This document shows positions 48,773 through 58,616 of a stretch of 64,000 nucleotides of DNA, piece by piece. The notes under the pieces were generated by a model. It had not been told where the DNA came from. It worked only from the letters and a program-made list of their open reading frames with translations, and ran no database searches. Position 1 is the first letter of the stretch, and each line of letters begins with the position of its first letter. The stretch comes from Paractinoplanes bogorensis (GTDB lineage: Bacteria > Actinomycetota > Actinomycetes > Mycobacteriales > Micromonosporaceae). The stretch covers positions 682,001-746,000 of the forward strand of contig NZ_JAHKKG010000003.1 of assembly GCF_018829635.1 (NCBI RefSeq). Direction: 5' to 3'. A program made the position numbers and the translations under genes.

Positions 48773-49438
48773 GTGGGCGAGACGATCCGGGTGCTGATAG
48801 CCGACGACCAGACGCTGGTCCGGACGGGTTTCCGCGTGATCCTGGAGGCCGAGGGCGACATCGAGGTGGTGGCCGAGGCGGGCACCGGCGCCGAGGCGGT
48901 CCGCCAGGCGCGGCAGGCCCGGCCCGACGTGATCCTGATGGACATCCGGATGCCCGAGCTCGACGGCCTGGCCGCCACCGAGGAGATCCGGCGCCACGCC
49001 GATCCACCGACGATCGTCGTGCTGACCACGTTCGACCAGAACGAGTACGTCTACCGGGCCCTGCGGGCGGGCGCGGCCGGCTTCCTGCTCAAGGACGCGC
49101 CCTCGACCCGCCTCATCGCCGCGGTCCGGGCCGCCGCCACCGGCGACTCGCTGATCGAGCCCGCGATCACCCGCCGCCTGGTCGAGCGCTTCGCCGCGCC
49201 GCCCCCGCCGAGCGGCCCACCGGCCGTGCTGGCCGCCCTGACCGAGCGCGAACGCGACGTCCTGCGCCTGATGGCCCGCGGCCTGTCCAACGCCGAGATC
49301 GCGGCCGAACTGGTGGTGGCCGAGACGACGGTCAAGACGCACGTGGCCCGCATCCTGGCCAAGCTGAACATCCGCGACCGGGTCCAGGCGGTGGTGCTGG
49401 CCTATCAGTCCGGCTTCGCGACTCGCGGCCAACGGTGA
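48773..49438 (+). CDS. NarL/FixJ family response regulator
   Basis: 221 residues from GTG 48773. Receiver domain with DD in LIADDQT, phospho-acceptor D57 in ILMDIRMPE, threonine in VLTTFD, lysine in LLKDAP. C-terminal LuxR HTH: LTERERDVLRLMARGLSNAEIAAEL and ETTVKTHVARIL. Divergent from the sensor/kinase unit, so it is its likely output. Targets unknown. Confidence 0.93.
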   Translation: MGETIRVLIADDQTLVRTGFRVILEAEGDIEVVAEAGTGAEAVRQARQARPDVILMDIRMPELDGLAATEEIRRHADPPTIVVLTTFDQNEYVYRALRAGAAGFLLKDAPSTRLIAAVRAAATGDSLIEPAITRRLVERFAAPPPPSGPPAVLAALTERERDVLRLMARGLSNAEIAAELVVAETTVKTHVARILAKLNIRDRVQAVVLAYQSGFATRGQR

Positions 49439-49533
49439 GCGGGCGTACGGGGAAATTGGTTGTTCATCACGTGTTGTGGTCGCGCGCGAGACGGCGGGCA
49501 TAGCTTGAGGGCATCCGCACTGAGGAGGCTGGA

Positions 49534-50358
49534 ATGCCCTACGTGACCACGACCGACGGCGTCGAGATCTTCTACAAGGACTGGGGGAGCGGGCAGCCCA
49601 TCGTGTTCAGTCACGGGTGGCCGCTGTCGTCCGACGACTGGGACACCCAGATGCTGTTCTTCCTGTCGCACGGCTACCGGGTCGTCGCGCACGACCGGCG
49701 TGGGCACGGGCGGTCCACCCAGGTCTCCGACGGCCACGACATGGACCACTACGCCGACGACCTGGCCGCCGTCACCGCGCACCTCGACCTGCACGACGCG
49801 ATCCACGTCGGACACTCGACCGGCGGCGGCGAGGTCGCGCACTACATCGGCCGGCACGGCGAGGATCGGGTCGCCCGGGCCGTGCTGATCAGCGCCGTCC
49901 CGCCGATCATGGTGCAGACCCCGGCCAACCCGGGTGGCCTGCCCAAGGAGGTGTTCGACGGCCTGCAGGCGCAGCTGGCGGCCAACCGTTCCGAGTTCTA
50001 CCGGGCCCTGCCGTCCGGCCCGTTCTACGGCTTCAACCGGCCCGGCGTCGAGTCGTCCGAGGCGATCATCCAGAACTGGTGGCGCCAGGGCATGATGGGC
50101 GGCGCCAAGGCCCACTACGACGGCATCGTCGCGTTCAGCCAGACCGACTTCACCGAGGACCTGCGCCAGATCACCGTGCCGGTGCTGGTCATGCACGGCG
50201 ATGACGACCAGATCGTCCCGTACGCGGACTCGGCTCCCCTTTCGGCCGAGCTGGTCAAGGACGGCACCCTCAAGACGTATGCCGGTTTCCCGCACGGCAT
50301 GCCGACCACGCAGGCCGACACCATCAACGCCGACCTGCTGGCCTGGCTGCAGCAGTAA
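49534..50358 (+). CDS. Alpha/beta hydrolase, non-heme chloroperoxidase-like
   Basis: 274 residues from ATG 49534 (GAGGAGG upstream). Typical bacterial chloroperoxidase/arylesterase features: [35 protein letters not shown], nucleophile in [10 protein letters not shown], acid in HGDDDQIVP, histidine in FPHGMPT. Cytosolic. In vivo most such proteins are esterases. A small hairpin with TTTT follows. Confidence 0.92.
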   Translation: MPYVTTTDGVEIFYKDWGSGQPIVFSHGWPLSSDDWDTQMLFFLSHGYRVVAHDRRGHGRSTQVSDGHDMDHYADDLAAVTAHLDLHDAIHVGHSTGGGEVAHYIGRHGEDRVARAVLISAVPPIMVQTPANPGGLPKEVFDGLQAQLAANRSEFYRALPSGPFYGFNRPGVESSEAIIQNWWRQGMMGGAKAHYDGIVAFSQTDFTEDLRQITVPVLVMHGDDDQIVPYADSAPLSAELVKDGTLKTYAGFPHGMPTTQADTINADLLAWLQQ

Positions 50359-50393
50359 AGCCGGCCGCGAAGGACAGTAGTAGGAGAGCTGCG

Positions 50394-50414
50394 GTCCGTA
50401 ATTGGCGGACTTTT
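50394..50414 (+). terminator. Possible weak terminator of the hydrolase gene
   Basis: GTCCG (50394-50398) pairs with CGGAC (50406-50410), 7-base loop, then TTTT. The stem is short. Confidence 0.4.
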
Positions 50415-50430
50415 ACTATTGTCGTCGTCG

Positions 50431-51393
50431 ATGAAGACGCTATCGAGGGTCGTCGTCGCTCTGGTCGCCGCCACGCTGGGCACCGGGGCGGTGTGCACGC
50501 CGGCCCACGCGATAGCGAACGGTGAGGACGTGGCCGACGGACAGTACGAGTTCGCGGTCAAGCTCACCGATCTCGGCATCCCGACCAAGGACGGCGGCAC
50601 CCGCGACAGCTCCTGCTCGGGCGGCCTGATCTCGCCCCGCTGGGTGCTGACGGCCGGCCACTGCTTCAAGGACGAGAACGGCCGCCGCGTGTCCCGCCCG
50701 GTCGCCGAGCGCACGGTGGCCACGATCGGGCGGGCCGATCTGACCGGGAAGGCCGGGTTCAGCGCCAACGTCGTCGAGGTGCGCCAGCACGGCGACGCCG
50801 ACGTGTCGCTGGCCCGGCTCGACCGGCCGATCACCGGCATCACCCCGATGAAGCTGAACCGCAAGAAGCCGGCCAAGGGGCAGAAGCTGCGCCTGGTCGG
50901 CTTCGGGTTCACCAAGGAGGGGGCGAAGCAGACCACCCTCCGGCTGCAGTCCGGCGAGTTCGAGATCACCTCGACGTCCAAGCTCGAGATGGGTGTGACC
51001 GGTTCGGCCCCGCGCGCCGACACCAGCGCCTGCGAACGTGACTCGGGCGGGCCCTATTTCACCGGTGGCCCGACCGGCCCGGTGGTCGTGGTCGGCGTGG
51101 TCAGCCGCGGCCCGAACTGCCCGCACACCGGCGCCGACACGTCGGCCCGGGTCGACGCGATCGCCCCGTGGATCCTCTCGGTGATCGGCGCCGACCTGAA
51201 AGCGACCCCGAAACCGACGCCCAGCACCAAACCCCCGGCCCAGGTCCGCCCGGCCCAGCAGGCCGCGCCGCAGTCGGACGACGAGCCGGTGCCGCCGCTG
51301 CTCTGGGTGGCCGCTCTGCCTATCGTGCTGCTGATCGGGGCATTGGTGATGTGGACCGGCAAACCGCGCAAAGGGTCGCACCGGCGCCGCTGA
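50431..51393 (+). CDS. Membrane-anchored trypsin-like serine protease
   Basis: 320 residues from ATG 50431; TTG 50419 is also in frame. Signal peptide ending TPAHA, mature start IANGEDV resembling IVGG. Catalytic histidine in LTAGHCF, aspartate in GDADVSLARL, serine in CERDSGGPYF. A Pro/Lys-rich stalk (about 250-285), one helix (LLWVAALPIVLLIGALVMW) and a basic tail keep it on the cell surface. No RBS is visible, and a -10-like TACTAT sits 11 bases upstream, so the mRNA may have almost no leader. Confidence 0.9.
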   Translation: MKTLSRVVVALVAATLGTGAVCTPAHAIANGEDVADGQYEFAVKLTDLGIPTKDGGTRDSSCSGGLISPRWVLTAGHCFKDENGRRVSRPVAERTVATIGRADLTGKAGFSANVVEVRQHGDADVSLARLDRPITGITPMKLNRKKPAKGQKLRLVGFGFTKEGAKQTTLRLQSGEFEITSTSKLEMGVTGSAPRADTSACERDSGGPYFTGGPTGPVVVVGVVSRGPNCPHTGADTSARVDAIAPWILSVIGADLKATPKPTPSTKPPAQVRPAQQAAPQSDDEPVPPLLWVAALPIVLLIGALVMWTGKPRKGSHRRR

Positions 51394-51522
51394 GATACCC
51401 CTCTGACATGTGACAGCGACCGTGTCAGCGGTATGTGCGCGCGCTGTCAGCGGGGAGAGGAAGTCTCTACGTCGAGGGCCGCTGCCGACTGCGCGGCCCG
51501 CGACGGAGGGGACGGAAACATC

Positions 51523-52506
51523 ATGAGCGATCTCGTGGTGCGCGCGGAGGGGCTGCGCAAGCGATTCGGCAAGACGCAGGCGCTCGACGGGGTGGACCTG
51601 GCCATGCGGCGCGGCACGGTGCTGGGGGTGCTCGGCCCGAACGGGGCCGGTAAGACCACGGCCGTACGCGTGCTGGCCACCCTGCTGCGCCCGGACGAGG
51701 GCTACGCCGAGGTGGCCGGCATCGACGTGCTCAAGGAACCCGGCCGGGTGCGCCGGCGGATCGGCTTGACCGGCCAGTACGCCAGTGTCGACGAGGACCT
51801 GACCGGCACCCAGAACCTGGTGCTGATCGGCCAGCTGCTCGACCTGACCACCCGGGACGCCCGCAAGCGCGCGGCCGAGCTGCTTGACTGGTTCGACCTG
51901 GCCGAGGCGGCGGGGCGACCGGCCAAGACGTACTCGGGTGGCATGCGCCGCCGGCTCGACCTGGCCGCGAGCCTGGTCGGCCACCCCGAGGTGATCTTCC
52001 TGGACGAGCCGACCACCGGCCTCGACCCGGCCAAGCGCGAGGACATGTGGGGCGTCGTGCGCAGCCAGGTCACCCAGGGCGCCAGCGTGCTGCTGACCAC
52101 GCAGTACCTGGAGGAGGCGGACGCGCTGGCCGACGAGATCGTGGTGGTCAACCACGGCCGGGTCATCGCGCACGACGACCCGGACGGTCTCAAGCGGCGC
52201 GTCGGCGGGCTGACCCTGCGCGTACGGCCGGCCGACCCGGCCCGGGTGCCGGACGTGATGCGCGTGCTCGACGCCGTGGCCGCCCCAGGTACGAACGCGT
52301 CGGCCGACACGGCCGCCGGCGCCCGCCCCGGTGCGGTGAGCGTGCCGGTCAAGGACGACCTCGCGCTCGACGTGGTCGTCCCGGCCCTGCGCCGCGACGG
52401 CATCGAGGTCAACGACCTCGGCCTGCACCTGCCCAGCCTCGACGAGGTGTTCCACTCGCTGACCGACGACAACCCGGCGACCCCGAAGGAGAGTGAGCTG
52501 GTATGA
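51523..52506 (+). CDS. ABC transporter ATPase, DrrA (daunorubicin-resistance) type
   Basis: 327 residues from ATG 51523 (GGAGGGG upstream). Walker A GPNGAGKTT, Q-loop TGQYASVDEDLTG typical of the DrrA group, signature YSGGMRRRLD, Walker B VIFLDEPTTGLDP, and a C-terminal DrrA extension ending LPSLDEVFHSLT. It powers export of a drug or lipid with the overlapping permease. The neighbouring SARP regulator may control it. Confidence 0.93.
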   Translation: MSDLVVRAEGLRKRFGKTQALDGVDLAMRRGTVLGVLGPNGAGKTTAVRVLATLLRPDEGYAEVAGIDVLKEPGRVRRRIGLTGQYASVDEDLTGTQNLVLIGQLLDLTTRDARKRAAELLDWFDLAEAAGRPAKTYSGGMRRRLDLAASLVGHPEVIFLDEPTTGLDPAKREDMWGVVRSQVTQGASVLLTTQYLEEADALADEIVVVNHGRVIAHDDPDGLKRRVGGLTLRVRPADPARVPDVMRVLDAVAAPGTNASADTAAGARPGAVSVPVKDDLALDVVVPALRRDGIEVNDLGLHLPSLDEVFHSLTDDNPATPKESELV

Positions 52507-53330
52507 CCACCCTCGACGTTCCCGTCCGCAACATCATCGGCGACATCGACAAGCCCCGCGGCGGCGCGCTGGCGGCTCTCGTGCGCCACAGTGTGGCCTT
52601 GGCCAAGCGAAGTCTGATCAAGACGATCCGGACACCGGAGGCGTTGATCGATGTGACGCTGCAGCCGGTGATCTTCCTGGCCCTGTTCACCTACCTGTTC
52701 GGCGGCGCCATCGCCGGCGGCGACCGCGGCGCCTACCTGCAGTTCCTGCTGCCCGGCCTGCTCGCACAGACGCTGTCGATGGGCAGCATCGCCCTCGGCC
52801 AGAACCTCAACGCCGACATCGAGAAGGGCGTGTTCGACCGGTTCCGGTCGCTGCCCGTGGCCCGCTCGGCCCCGCTGATCGGCGCGGTCTCGGCCGACGT
52901 CGTCCGCTACATCACGCTGACCGTGGTGATGCTGGGCTTCGGCACGCTGATGGGGTTCCGGGTGCAGACCGGCTTCGTGCCGGCCGTGGCCGCGGTCGGC
53001 CTGGCCATCGCGTTCGGCCTGTGCTTCGGCTGGATCTCGGTGTGGGTCGGCATGATGGTCCGCACCTCGGGCGCCGTCCAGGGCGTGATGTTCCTGCTGG
53101 TCTTCCCGCTCGGTTTCGGCAGCAACGTGTTCGTGCAGACCGACACCCTGCCCGGCTGGCTGCAGGCGTTCGTGCACGTCAACCCGTTGACACCGCTGGT
53201 CGCGACGATCCGGGGACTGCTGATCGGCGGTCCGGTGGCGCACAACCTGCTGCTCACCCTGGCCTGGATGGCCGGCCTCCTGGCGGTCTTCATGCCGCTT
53301 GCCGTGCGGGCTTACAACCGGCGGGCCTAA
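52503..53330 (+). CDS. ABC transporter permease, DrrB (ABC-2) type
   Basis: 275 residues from ATG 52503, overlapping the ATPase stop. Six helices in the ABC-2 layout; a cytosolic start precedes SLIKTIRTPEALIDVTLQPVIFLALFT. The region GVFDRFRSLPVARSAPLIGA and LPGWLQAFVHVNPLTPLVATIRGL are family landmarks. It forms the channel of the exporter. The last bases overlap the convergent regulator stop. Confidence 0.93.
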   Translation: MTTLDVPVRNIIGDIDKPRGGALAALVRHSVALAKRSLIKTIRTPEALIDVTLQPVIFLALFTYLFGGAIAGGDRGAYLQFLLPGLLAQTLSMGSIALGQNLNADIEKGVFDRFRSLPVARSAPLIGAVSADVVRYITLTVVMLGFGTLMGFRVQTGFVPAVAAVGLAIAFGLCFGWISVWVGMMVRTSGAVQGVMFLLVFPLGFGSNVFVQTDTLPGWLQAFVHVNPLTPLVATIRGLLIGGPVAHNLLLTLAWMAGLLAVFMPLAVRAYNRRA

Positions 53331-56300
53331 GAGCCGAGCTGCAGGCGGGACGGGTCGACCTGGACGGAAGCGGTCTTTCCGTCCAGGTCCCAGCCTTTCC
53401 CGTACGCCTCGGCGAAGCCGTCCTCGCCCAGCGCCGCGCGTCCCCGGCCGGTCAGTTCGAGGATCTGCGGATCGGTGCGATCGTGGGTCCCGCGTAACCG
53501 GGCCGCGGCACCGAGCATCCGGGCCGCCTCGTCATGGTGTCCCCGCGCCGAGGCCAGCCCGGCCGCGGTGACCGCCACCAGCGACAGGAGCGGCATGTCA
53601 CGGCTCTGGACCCCGGCCGCGTACGCCGTCACCAGCGCCCGCTCGGCCCCGGCCTGGTCGCCGAGGGCGAGGCAGTGCGCACCCCGCATGGCCCCGGCGA
53701 TGGCCCGGCCGTGGTCGCCCCCGAGGAAGGGGTCGGCGGCCATCCCGGCCTCGGCCAGGTCGAGCAGCCGGCCGGCCCGGTCGTACTCGCCGAGCCGCAT
53801 CCACAGGCCGCCCTCGAGCGCGTTGAGCAGCAGGAGCAGTTCGGTCGAGCCGGACCGCTCGGTTCGTTCCCGGGTCGCCCCGAGCAGCTCGATGGCCTGC
53901 TCGTTGTCGCCCCGCCGCATGTGCAGGTCGATCCAGCGCAGGTCGATGAAGATCTCGTCACTGAGGCTGAGCGACCCGAACTCGCGGGCCTGCCGGCGGG
54001 CCTCGCTCAGGTCGGCCAGCGCGCCGTCGAGGTCGCCGTCGTACTGCCGGACCATCGCCCGGATCGGCAGGGCCGTGGTGACACCCCAGCGGTCGCCGAC
54101 CCGGCCGAAGCAGTCGAGCGCGGCCGCCACGTCGACCCGGACCTGGTCGAGGTCGCCCTGATTCTCGGCGAACTGGGCCCGGAACATGTGGGCCAGCCCG
54201 GCCAGCCACGGGTCGGGGCCGGCCACGATGCGCTCGATGACGGCGAACGAGGCGTCGGTCTCCTGCAGGAAGAACAGCGCCATCGCGGTCAGCGCGCCGC
54301 CCAGGCCGGGCAGTTCCGGATAGGCCAGCAGCCGGCCGGTCAGCGCCCGCAGCTCGGCCTCGGTCTTCTCGACGGCCTCGGTCGTCATCAACGACCGGCT
54401 GCTGATCCGGTTGATCACCAGCGTCGCCTCGGCGTAGTCGCGCTCCCGCGACGGCGTGCCGCCCGGCGTGTCCAGAGCCGCCCCCAGCCAGAAGGACGCC
54501 TCCTGATGCCGCCCGAACATCTGCCAGTACCACGCCAGATCCATCGCCAGCACGACCGCGCTGTCGGCGTCGCCCGAGTCGCACAGGTGACGCAGGGCGG
54601 CCAGCGCGTTGTCGTACTCCGCGCTGAGCTCCCGCAGCGCCTCGATCTGACCGCGGCCGCGCAACTGCGGGTCGAGCCGGGCGATCAGGCCGGTCAGGTG
54701 GCGTGCGGCCAGGTCGCGGGTCGAGGCGAGCGCACCCTGCTCGGTGAGCCGCTCGGTGCCGTACTCGCGCAGGGTCTCGAGCATCCGGTAGCGGCCGGCG
54801 TCGGGCGCGAGCTGCAGCAGCGACCGGTCGACCAGCGAGGCGAGCAGCTCTCCGATGGCGGCCGGGGAGACCGGCGTGCCGGCGCAGACCGCGGTGGCCA
54901 GCGGAACGGTCACGCCGCCGGGCAGGACCGAGATGCGTTCCGCGACCGTACGCTCGTCATCGCCCAGCAGATCCCAGCTCCACGCGATCACCGCCCGCAG
55001 GGTGCGGTGGCGGGGCGCCGCGGTGCGGCTGCCCGAGGTGAGCAGCCGGAAGCGGTCGGACAGTCCGGCCGTGAGCTCGGCCAGCGACAGGGTGCGCAGC
55101 CGAGCCGCGGCCAGCTCGAGGGCCAGCGGCATGCCGTCGAGCGCCCGAGTGACGCGGCGGACGTCGTCCAGCGTGTCCTCGTCGACGTCGAACCCGGGGC
55201 GGACGGCCGCCGCCCGCTCGGCGAAGAGCCGGACCGATGCCGTACGCCGGGCCTGCTCGACCGGCGCATCCGGATCGGGCAGGGTCAGCGGCCCGAGCGG
55301 CACCAGCGCCTCGCCGTCCACGGCCAGCGGTTCCCGGCTGGTGGCCAGCACCCGCAGCTCGGCGCACTGCGACAGGAGCGTGGTGACCAGGTGGGCGACC
55401 GCGTCGATCAGGTGCTCGCAGTTGTCGACGACCAGCAGCGTGGACCGGTGGCCGAGCTGGTCGACCAGCACGCCGATCTCGTCGCCGTCGCGGCGCAGCT
55501 GGGCCGTGGTCTCGAAGCGGGCCGCCCCGCGCAGGCCGATCGCGGTCAGCACGGCCGCGGCGACCTTGGCCGGCTCGGTGATCGCGGCCAGGTCGATCAG
55601 CCAGGTGCCGTCGGGGTATTCGTGGACGTGCCGGCGGGCCGCCTCGAGAGCGATCCGGGTCTTGCCCGCGCCACCCGGCCCGAGCACGGTGACCAGACGG
55701 CCGGTGGCCAGCCGGGTGTCGATCCGGCCCAGGTCGTCGTCGCGGCCGATGAAGCTGGTGAGCGGCGCCGGCAGGTTGTTGGCGGCCCGGGCCTCCGGGG
55801 CCGCGGCGGGGGCCTGCAGCAGCCGTACGTGCCGCTCGCGCAACGCCGCCCCCGGGTCGGCGCCGAGCCGGTCGGCCAGCGACTCCCGGACGGTCTCGTA
55901 GAGCGCCAGGGCCTCGGCCTGGCGGCCCTGGGCGGCCAGCGCATCCATCAGCAGCGCGGCCGCCCGCTCGTGCACCGGATCGTCGGCCAGCAGCGCCGTC
56001 AGCCGGGCGGCGGCCTCCTCGGCCCGGCCCAGCAGGAGCTCGGCCTCGGCCAGATCGGCTCGCACCTCGGCCGGGGGCCGGTTGCCGCCCCAGAGTGCGA
56101 CGGCCTCGGTGAACAGCTCGTGGGCGGCGTGCGGATCCCCGAGGCGCAGCCGGTCGTGCGCTTCGGCGGTCAGCCGTTCGAACCGGATCGAGTCGACGTC
56201 GCCGGGGTCGACGGAGAGGCAGTAGCCGCCGTTGACCTGGGTGACCGCGCCGGTGTCGCCCAGCACGCGGCGCAGACGGGACACGAGCGACTGCAGCGAG

Positions 56301-56497
56301 TTCGCCGGGTCGGCCGGGGTGTCGTCGGGCCAGAGCGCCTCGACCAGGGCGGCCGTGCTCACCGGGCGTCCACCGGCCTGGGCGAGGCGGGCGAGCAGGC
56401 CTTGAAGGCGGGCGCCGGGCACGGTCAGCGTCGTGTCGCCGCGGCGCACCTCGAAGGCGCCCAGCAGCGTCACACGCAGCCCCCCGTGCTCACCCAC
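53327..56497 (-). CDS. SARP/AfsR-like regulator with BTAD, NB-ARC ATPase and TPR-like region
   Basis: 1056 residues from GTG 56497, with GGGAGG 8 bases upstream. OmpR-type winged helix (1-90: LRVTLLGAFEVRRGD, ALVEALWPDD, LQSLVSRLRRVLG). BTAD (95-240). NB-ARC-like ATPase (about 260-550) with P-loop GPGGAGKTRI, Walker B LLVVDNCEHL, TSREPLAVDGE, and LDGMPLALELAAARL. The C-terminal 450 residues are TPR-like helices. Such proteins activate secondary-metabolite or transport genes. It is convergent with the exporter and divergent from the antiporter (77 bp between starts). Confidence 0.92.
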   Translation of the reverse strand: MGEHGGLRVTLLGAFEVRRGDTTLTVPGARLQGLLARLAQAGGRPVSTAALVEALWPDDTPADPANSLQSLVSRLRRVLGDTGAVTQVNGGYCLSVDPGDVDSIRFERLTAEAHDRLRLGDPHAAHELFTEAVALWGGNRPPAEVRADLAEAELLLGRAEEAAARLTALLADDPVHERAAALLMDALAAQGRQAEALALYETVRESLADRLGADPGAALRERHVRLLQAPAAAPEARAANNLPAPLTSFIGRDDDLGRIDTRLATGRLVTVLGPGGAGKTRIALEAARRHVHEYPDGTWLIDLAAITEPAKVAAAVLTAIGLRGAARFETTAQLRRDGDEIGVLVDQLGHRSTLLVVDNCEHLIDAVAHLVTTLLSQCAELRVLATSREPLAVDGEALVPLGPLTLPDPDAPVEQARRTASVRLFAERAAAVRPGFDVDEDTLDDVRRVTRALDGMPLALELAAARLRTLSLAELTAGLSDRFRLLTSGSRTAAPRHRTLRAVIAWSWDLLGDDERTVAERISVLPGGVTVPLATAVCAGTPVSPAAIGELLASLVDRSLLQLAPDAGRYRMLETLREYGTERLTEQGALASTRDLAARHLTGLIARLDPQLRGRGQIEALRELSAEYDNALAALRHLCDSGDADSAVVLAMDLAWYWQMFGRHQEASFWLGAALDTPGGTPSRERDYAEATLVINRISSRSLMTTEAVEKTEAELRALTGRLLAYPELPGLGGALTAMALFFLQETDASFAVIERIVAGPDPWLAGLAHMFRAQFAENQGDLDQVRVDVAAALDCFGRVGDRWGVTTALPIRAMVRQYDGDLDGALADLSEARRQAREFGSLSLSDEIFIDLRWIDLHMRRGDNEQAIELLGATRERTERSGSTELLLLLNALEGGLWMRLGEYDRAGRLLDLAEAGMAADPFLGGDHGRAIAGAMRGAHCLALGDQAGAERALVTAYAAGVQSRDMPLLSLVAVTAAGLASARGHHDEAARMLGAAARLRGTHDRTDPQILELTGRGRAALGEDGFAEAYGKGWDLDGKTASVQVDPSRLQLGS

Positions 56498-56574
56498 GCC
56501 TTCGATCCTCCCGCGCCGCGTCCACTGACCCAAACCCGCCCCTCCCGTCGAGGGCTCCTGGAAGGCTGGAGATC

Positions 56575-58245
56575 GTGACCGAGCTGCTTCTCATCGCCGT
56601 GGCGGCGCTCGCCGTGATCGCGGGGGCGGCCGTGGTCGGCCCCCGGCTCGGCATCGCGGCCCCGCTGGTGCTGGTCGCGATCGGCGTCGGGGCGAGCTTC
56701 CTGCCGTTCTTCGCCGAGACCCACATCGAGCCGGAATGGATCCTCGAGGGCGTCCTGCCGCCGCTGCTCTACTCGTCGGCCGTCTCCATGCCGGCGATGA
56801 ACTTCCGGCGCGAGTTCGGGGCCATCAGCGGGCTCTCGGTGCTGCTCGTCGTGGCCAGCTCGCTGCTGCTCGGGCTGTTCTTCATGATGGTCGTGCCGGG
56901 GATCGGGTTCGCCTGGGGTGTCGCCCTGGGCGCGATCGTCAGCCCGACCGACGCGGTAGCCACCTCGATCATCAAACAGACCTCGGTGTCCAAGCGCGTG
57001 GTGGCCCTGCTCGACGGCGAGAGCCTGCTCAACGACGCCACCGCCCTGGTCATCCTGCGCACCGCGATCGTGGCCACCGCGGCCACGTTCTCGGTCTGGG
57101 AGGCGGCCGGCACCTTCGCCTGGTCGGTCGCCGTCGCCGTGCTCGTCGGCGGGCTGGCCGGCTGGCTCAACCTGGTGATCCGTAAGCGGGTGACCGACCC
57201 GACGGTCAACACCGTCATCTCGTTCACGGTGCCGTTCGTGGCCGCCGTACCGGCCGAGATGCTCGGCGCGTCCGGGCTCGTCGCCGCCGTCGTGGCCGGG
57301 CTGGTCACCGGTATCCGGGCGCCCCGCGACCTCTCGCCGCAGAACCGGCTCTCCGACTCGCAGAACTGGCGCACGGTCGAGCTCGTGCTCGAGGGCGCGG
57401 TCTTCCTGACCATGGGCGTGCAGATCAAGGCGATCGTGACGAGCGTCGAGCAGGACCATGCGGGGGTCGGTACGGCCGTGCTCGCCGCCGCCGGGGCACT
57501 GGCGCTGACCGTGCTCGTGCGGGCCGCGTACGTGGGACCGCTCCTGGGGGTTCTGGTCTGGCGCGCCGGGCACGGCCTGAAGATGCAGGAACACCTGCAG
57601 GCGATGCAGGCCCGGATGAGCACGCCGGAGGGCCAGCAGGAGACGTTCGCCGAGATGAACCGGCGGAAGAAGGAGCCCTCGGAACGGGAGCTGACCTGGC
57701 TGGCCCGCCGGATCACGCAGGGGCTGGCCACCATCGAGTACTTCGTGCGCGAGCCGCTCGGATGGCGCGAGGGGGTTGCGGTCGTCTGGGCCGGCATGCG
57801 CGGCGCGGTGACCGTGGCCGCGGCCCAGTCCCTGCCCGAGGACACGCCGCAGCGCTCGGTGCTGGTGCTGATCGCCTTCGCCGTGGCGACGCTGTCGCTC
57901 GTCGTGCAGGGCGGCACCATCGGGCCGCTGCTGAAACTGATCACGCCACGGGCCGATCCCGCCGCTGCCGAGGACTCGATGAAGGCCGAACGGGACCGGA
58001 TCTTCGAGCTGCTCCGGTCGAGCGCCCAATCGATCGCCGAGCCGCCGCACCCCGAGGGCGGACTGACGCCGGAGTCGTTCGGCGAGGCCAAGAAGTATCG
58101 GCTGGCGGTGCTGGAGGCCCAACGGGCGTCGCTGCTCGACGCCCGGGACAACGGCACCTTCGACGCCGATGTGCTGGCCGGCGCGCTGGCCAATCTGGAC
58201 GCCTCGCAGATCGACATCGAACTGCGAGGCAAGCTGGTGAGCTAG
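56575..58245 (+). CDS. Na+/H+ antiporter (CPA1 / NhaP-like)
   Basis: 556 residues from GTG 56575. About 12 helices, with the CPA1 ion-site motifs SPTDAVATS and LLDGESLLNDATALV, and the arginine helix in WAGMRGAVTVAAAQSLP. A large cytosolic loop (KMQEHLQAMQARM to RELTWLARR) and a C-terminal cytosolic tail of about 100 residues are present. It exchanges protons for Na+ or K+ at the membrane. Divergent from the SARP regulator. Confidence 0.93.
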   Translation: MTELLLIAVAALAVIAGAAVVGPRLGIAAPLVLVAIGVGASFLPFFAETHIEPEWILEGVLPPLLYSSAVSMPAMNFRREFGAISGLSVLLVVASSLLLGLFFMMVVPGIGFAWGVALGAIVSPTDAVATSIIKQTSVSKRVVALLDGESLLNDATALVILRTAIVATAATFSVWEAAGTFAWSVAVAVLVGGLAGWLNLVIRKRVTDPTVNTVISFTVPFVAAVPAEMLGASGLVAAVVAGLVTGIRAPRDLSPQNRLSDSQNWRTVELVLEGAVFLTMGVQIKAIVTSVEQDHAGVGTAVLAAAGALALTVLVRAAYVGPLLGVLVWRAGHGLKMQEHLQAMQARMSTPEGQQETFAEMNRRKKEPSERELTWLARRITQGLATIEYFVREPLGWREGVAVVWAGMRGAVTVAAAQSLPEDTPQRSVLVLIAFAVATLSLVVQGGTIGPLLKLITPRADPAAAEDSMKAERDRIFELLRSSAQSIAEPPHPEGGLTPESFGEAKKYRLAVLEAQRASLLDARDNGTFDADVLAGALANLDASQIDIELRGKLVS

Positions 58246-58248
58246 GTC

Positions 58249-58416
58249 CTAGCTCTTGTCGGTCTCGGGGGCGGCATGCCGGCCGGCGCTCTCGGCGGCG
58301 GCGCGGCGCTCGAGCTCCTCGTCCTTCAACAGGTACTTCTTGATGTTGACGGTGGAGCGAGCCCCGAGATCGTCCGGCTTGGCGGCGTGACGGCCCGCGT
58401 GCTGGTTGTCGGTCAT
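58249..58416 (-). CDS. Small hydrophilic protein, 55 residues
   Basis: ATG 58416 to TAG at 58249. Reads MTDNQHAGRHAAKPDDL, then STVNIKKYLLKDEELERR and AGRHAAPETDKS at the end. An internal AGRHAA is repeated near both ends. There is no signal peptide or membrane helix, and the centre is a predicted charged helix. The codon use fits the window (GC-rich third positions). The RBS is weak. Convergent with the antiporter, 3 bp apart. Function unknown. Confidence 0.6.
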   Translation of the reverse strand: MTDNQHAGRHAAKPDDLGARSTVNIKKYLLKDEELERRAAAESAGRHAAPETDKS

Positions 58417-58616
58417 GACCGGAAACCGTACCGGGTTCGGATTTTCCTGTCGCGGGTCCGGACGTAAATATTGATGTCGGCCTAAATGGGTAGCGGATCT
58501 ATGACTTTTGGTAACCGGATTCTGCGCAACGCATCGTTCGTTGCCGATGGACAGAAAGTGACGGAGAAATTTTTGCGGAGGATGTCGAGAACCGTCGAGC
58601 GGCTCCGTCCCAGGGC

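Noticed and set aside
53534-56578. Very long open frame opposite the SARP regulator
   Set aside because: It mirrors the regulator codon by codon, has arginine/glycine/valine-rich composition without domains, and is a typical GC-skew shadow.
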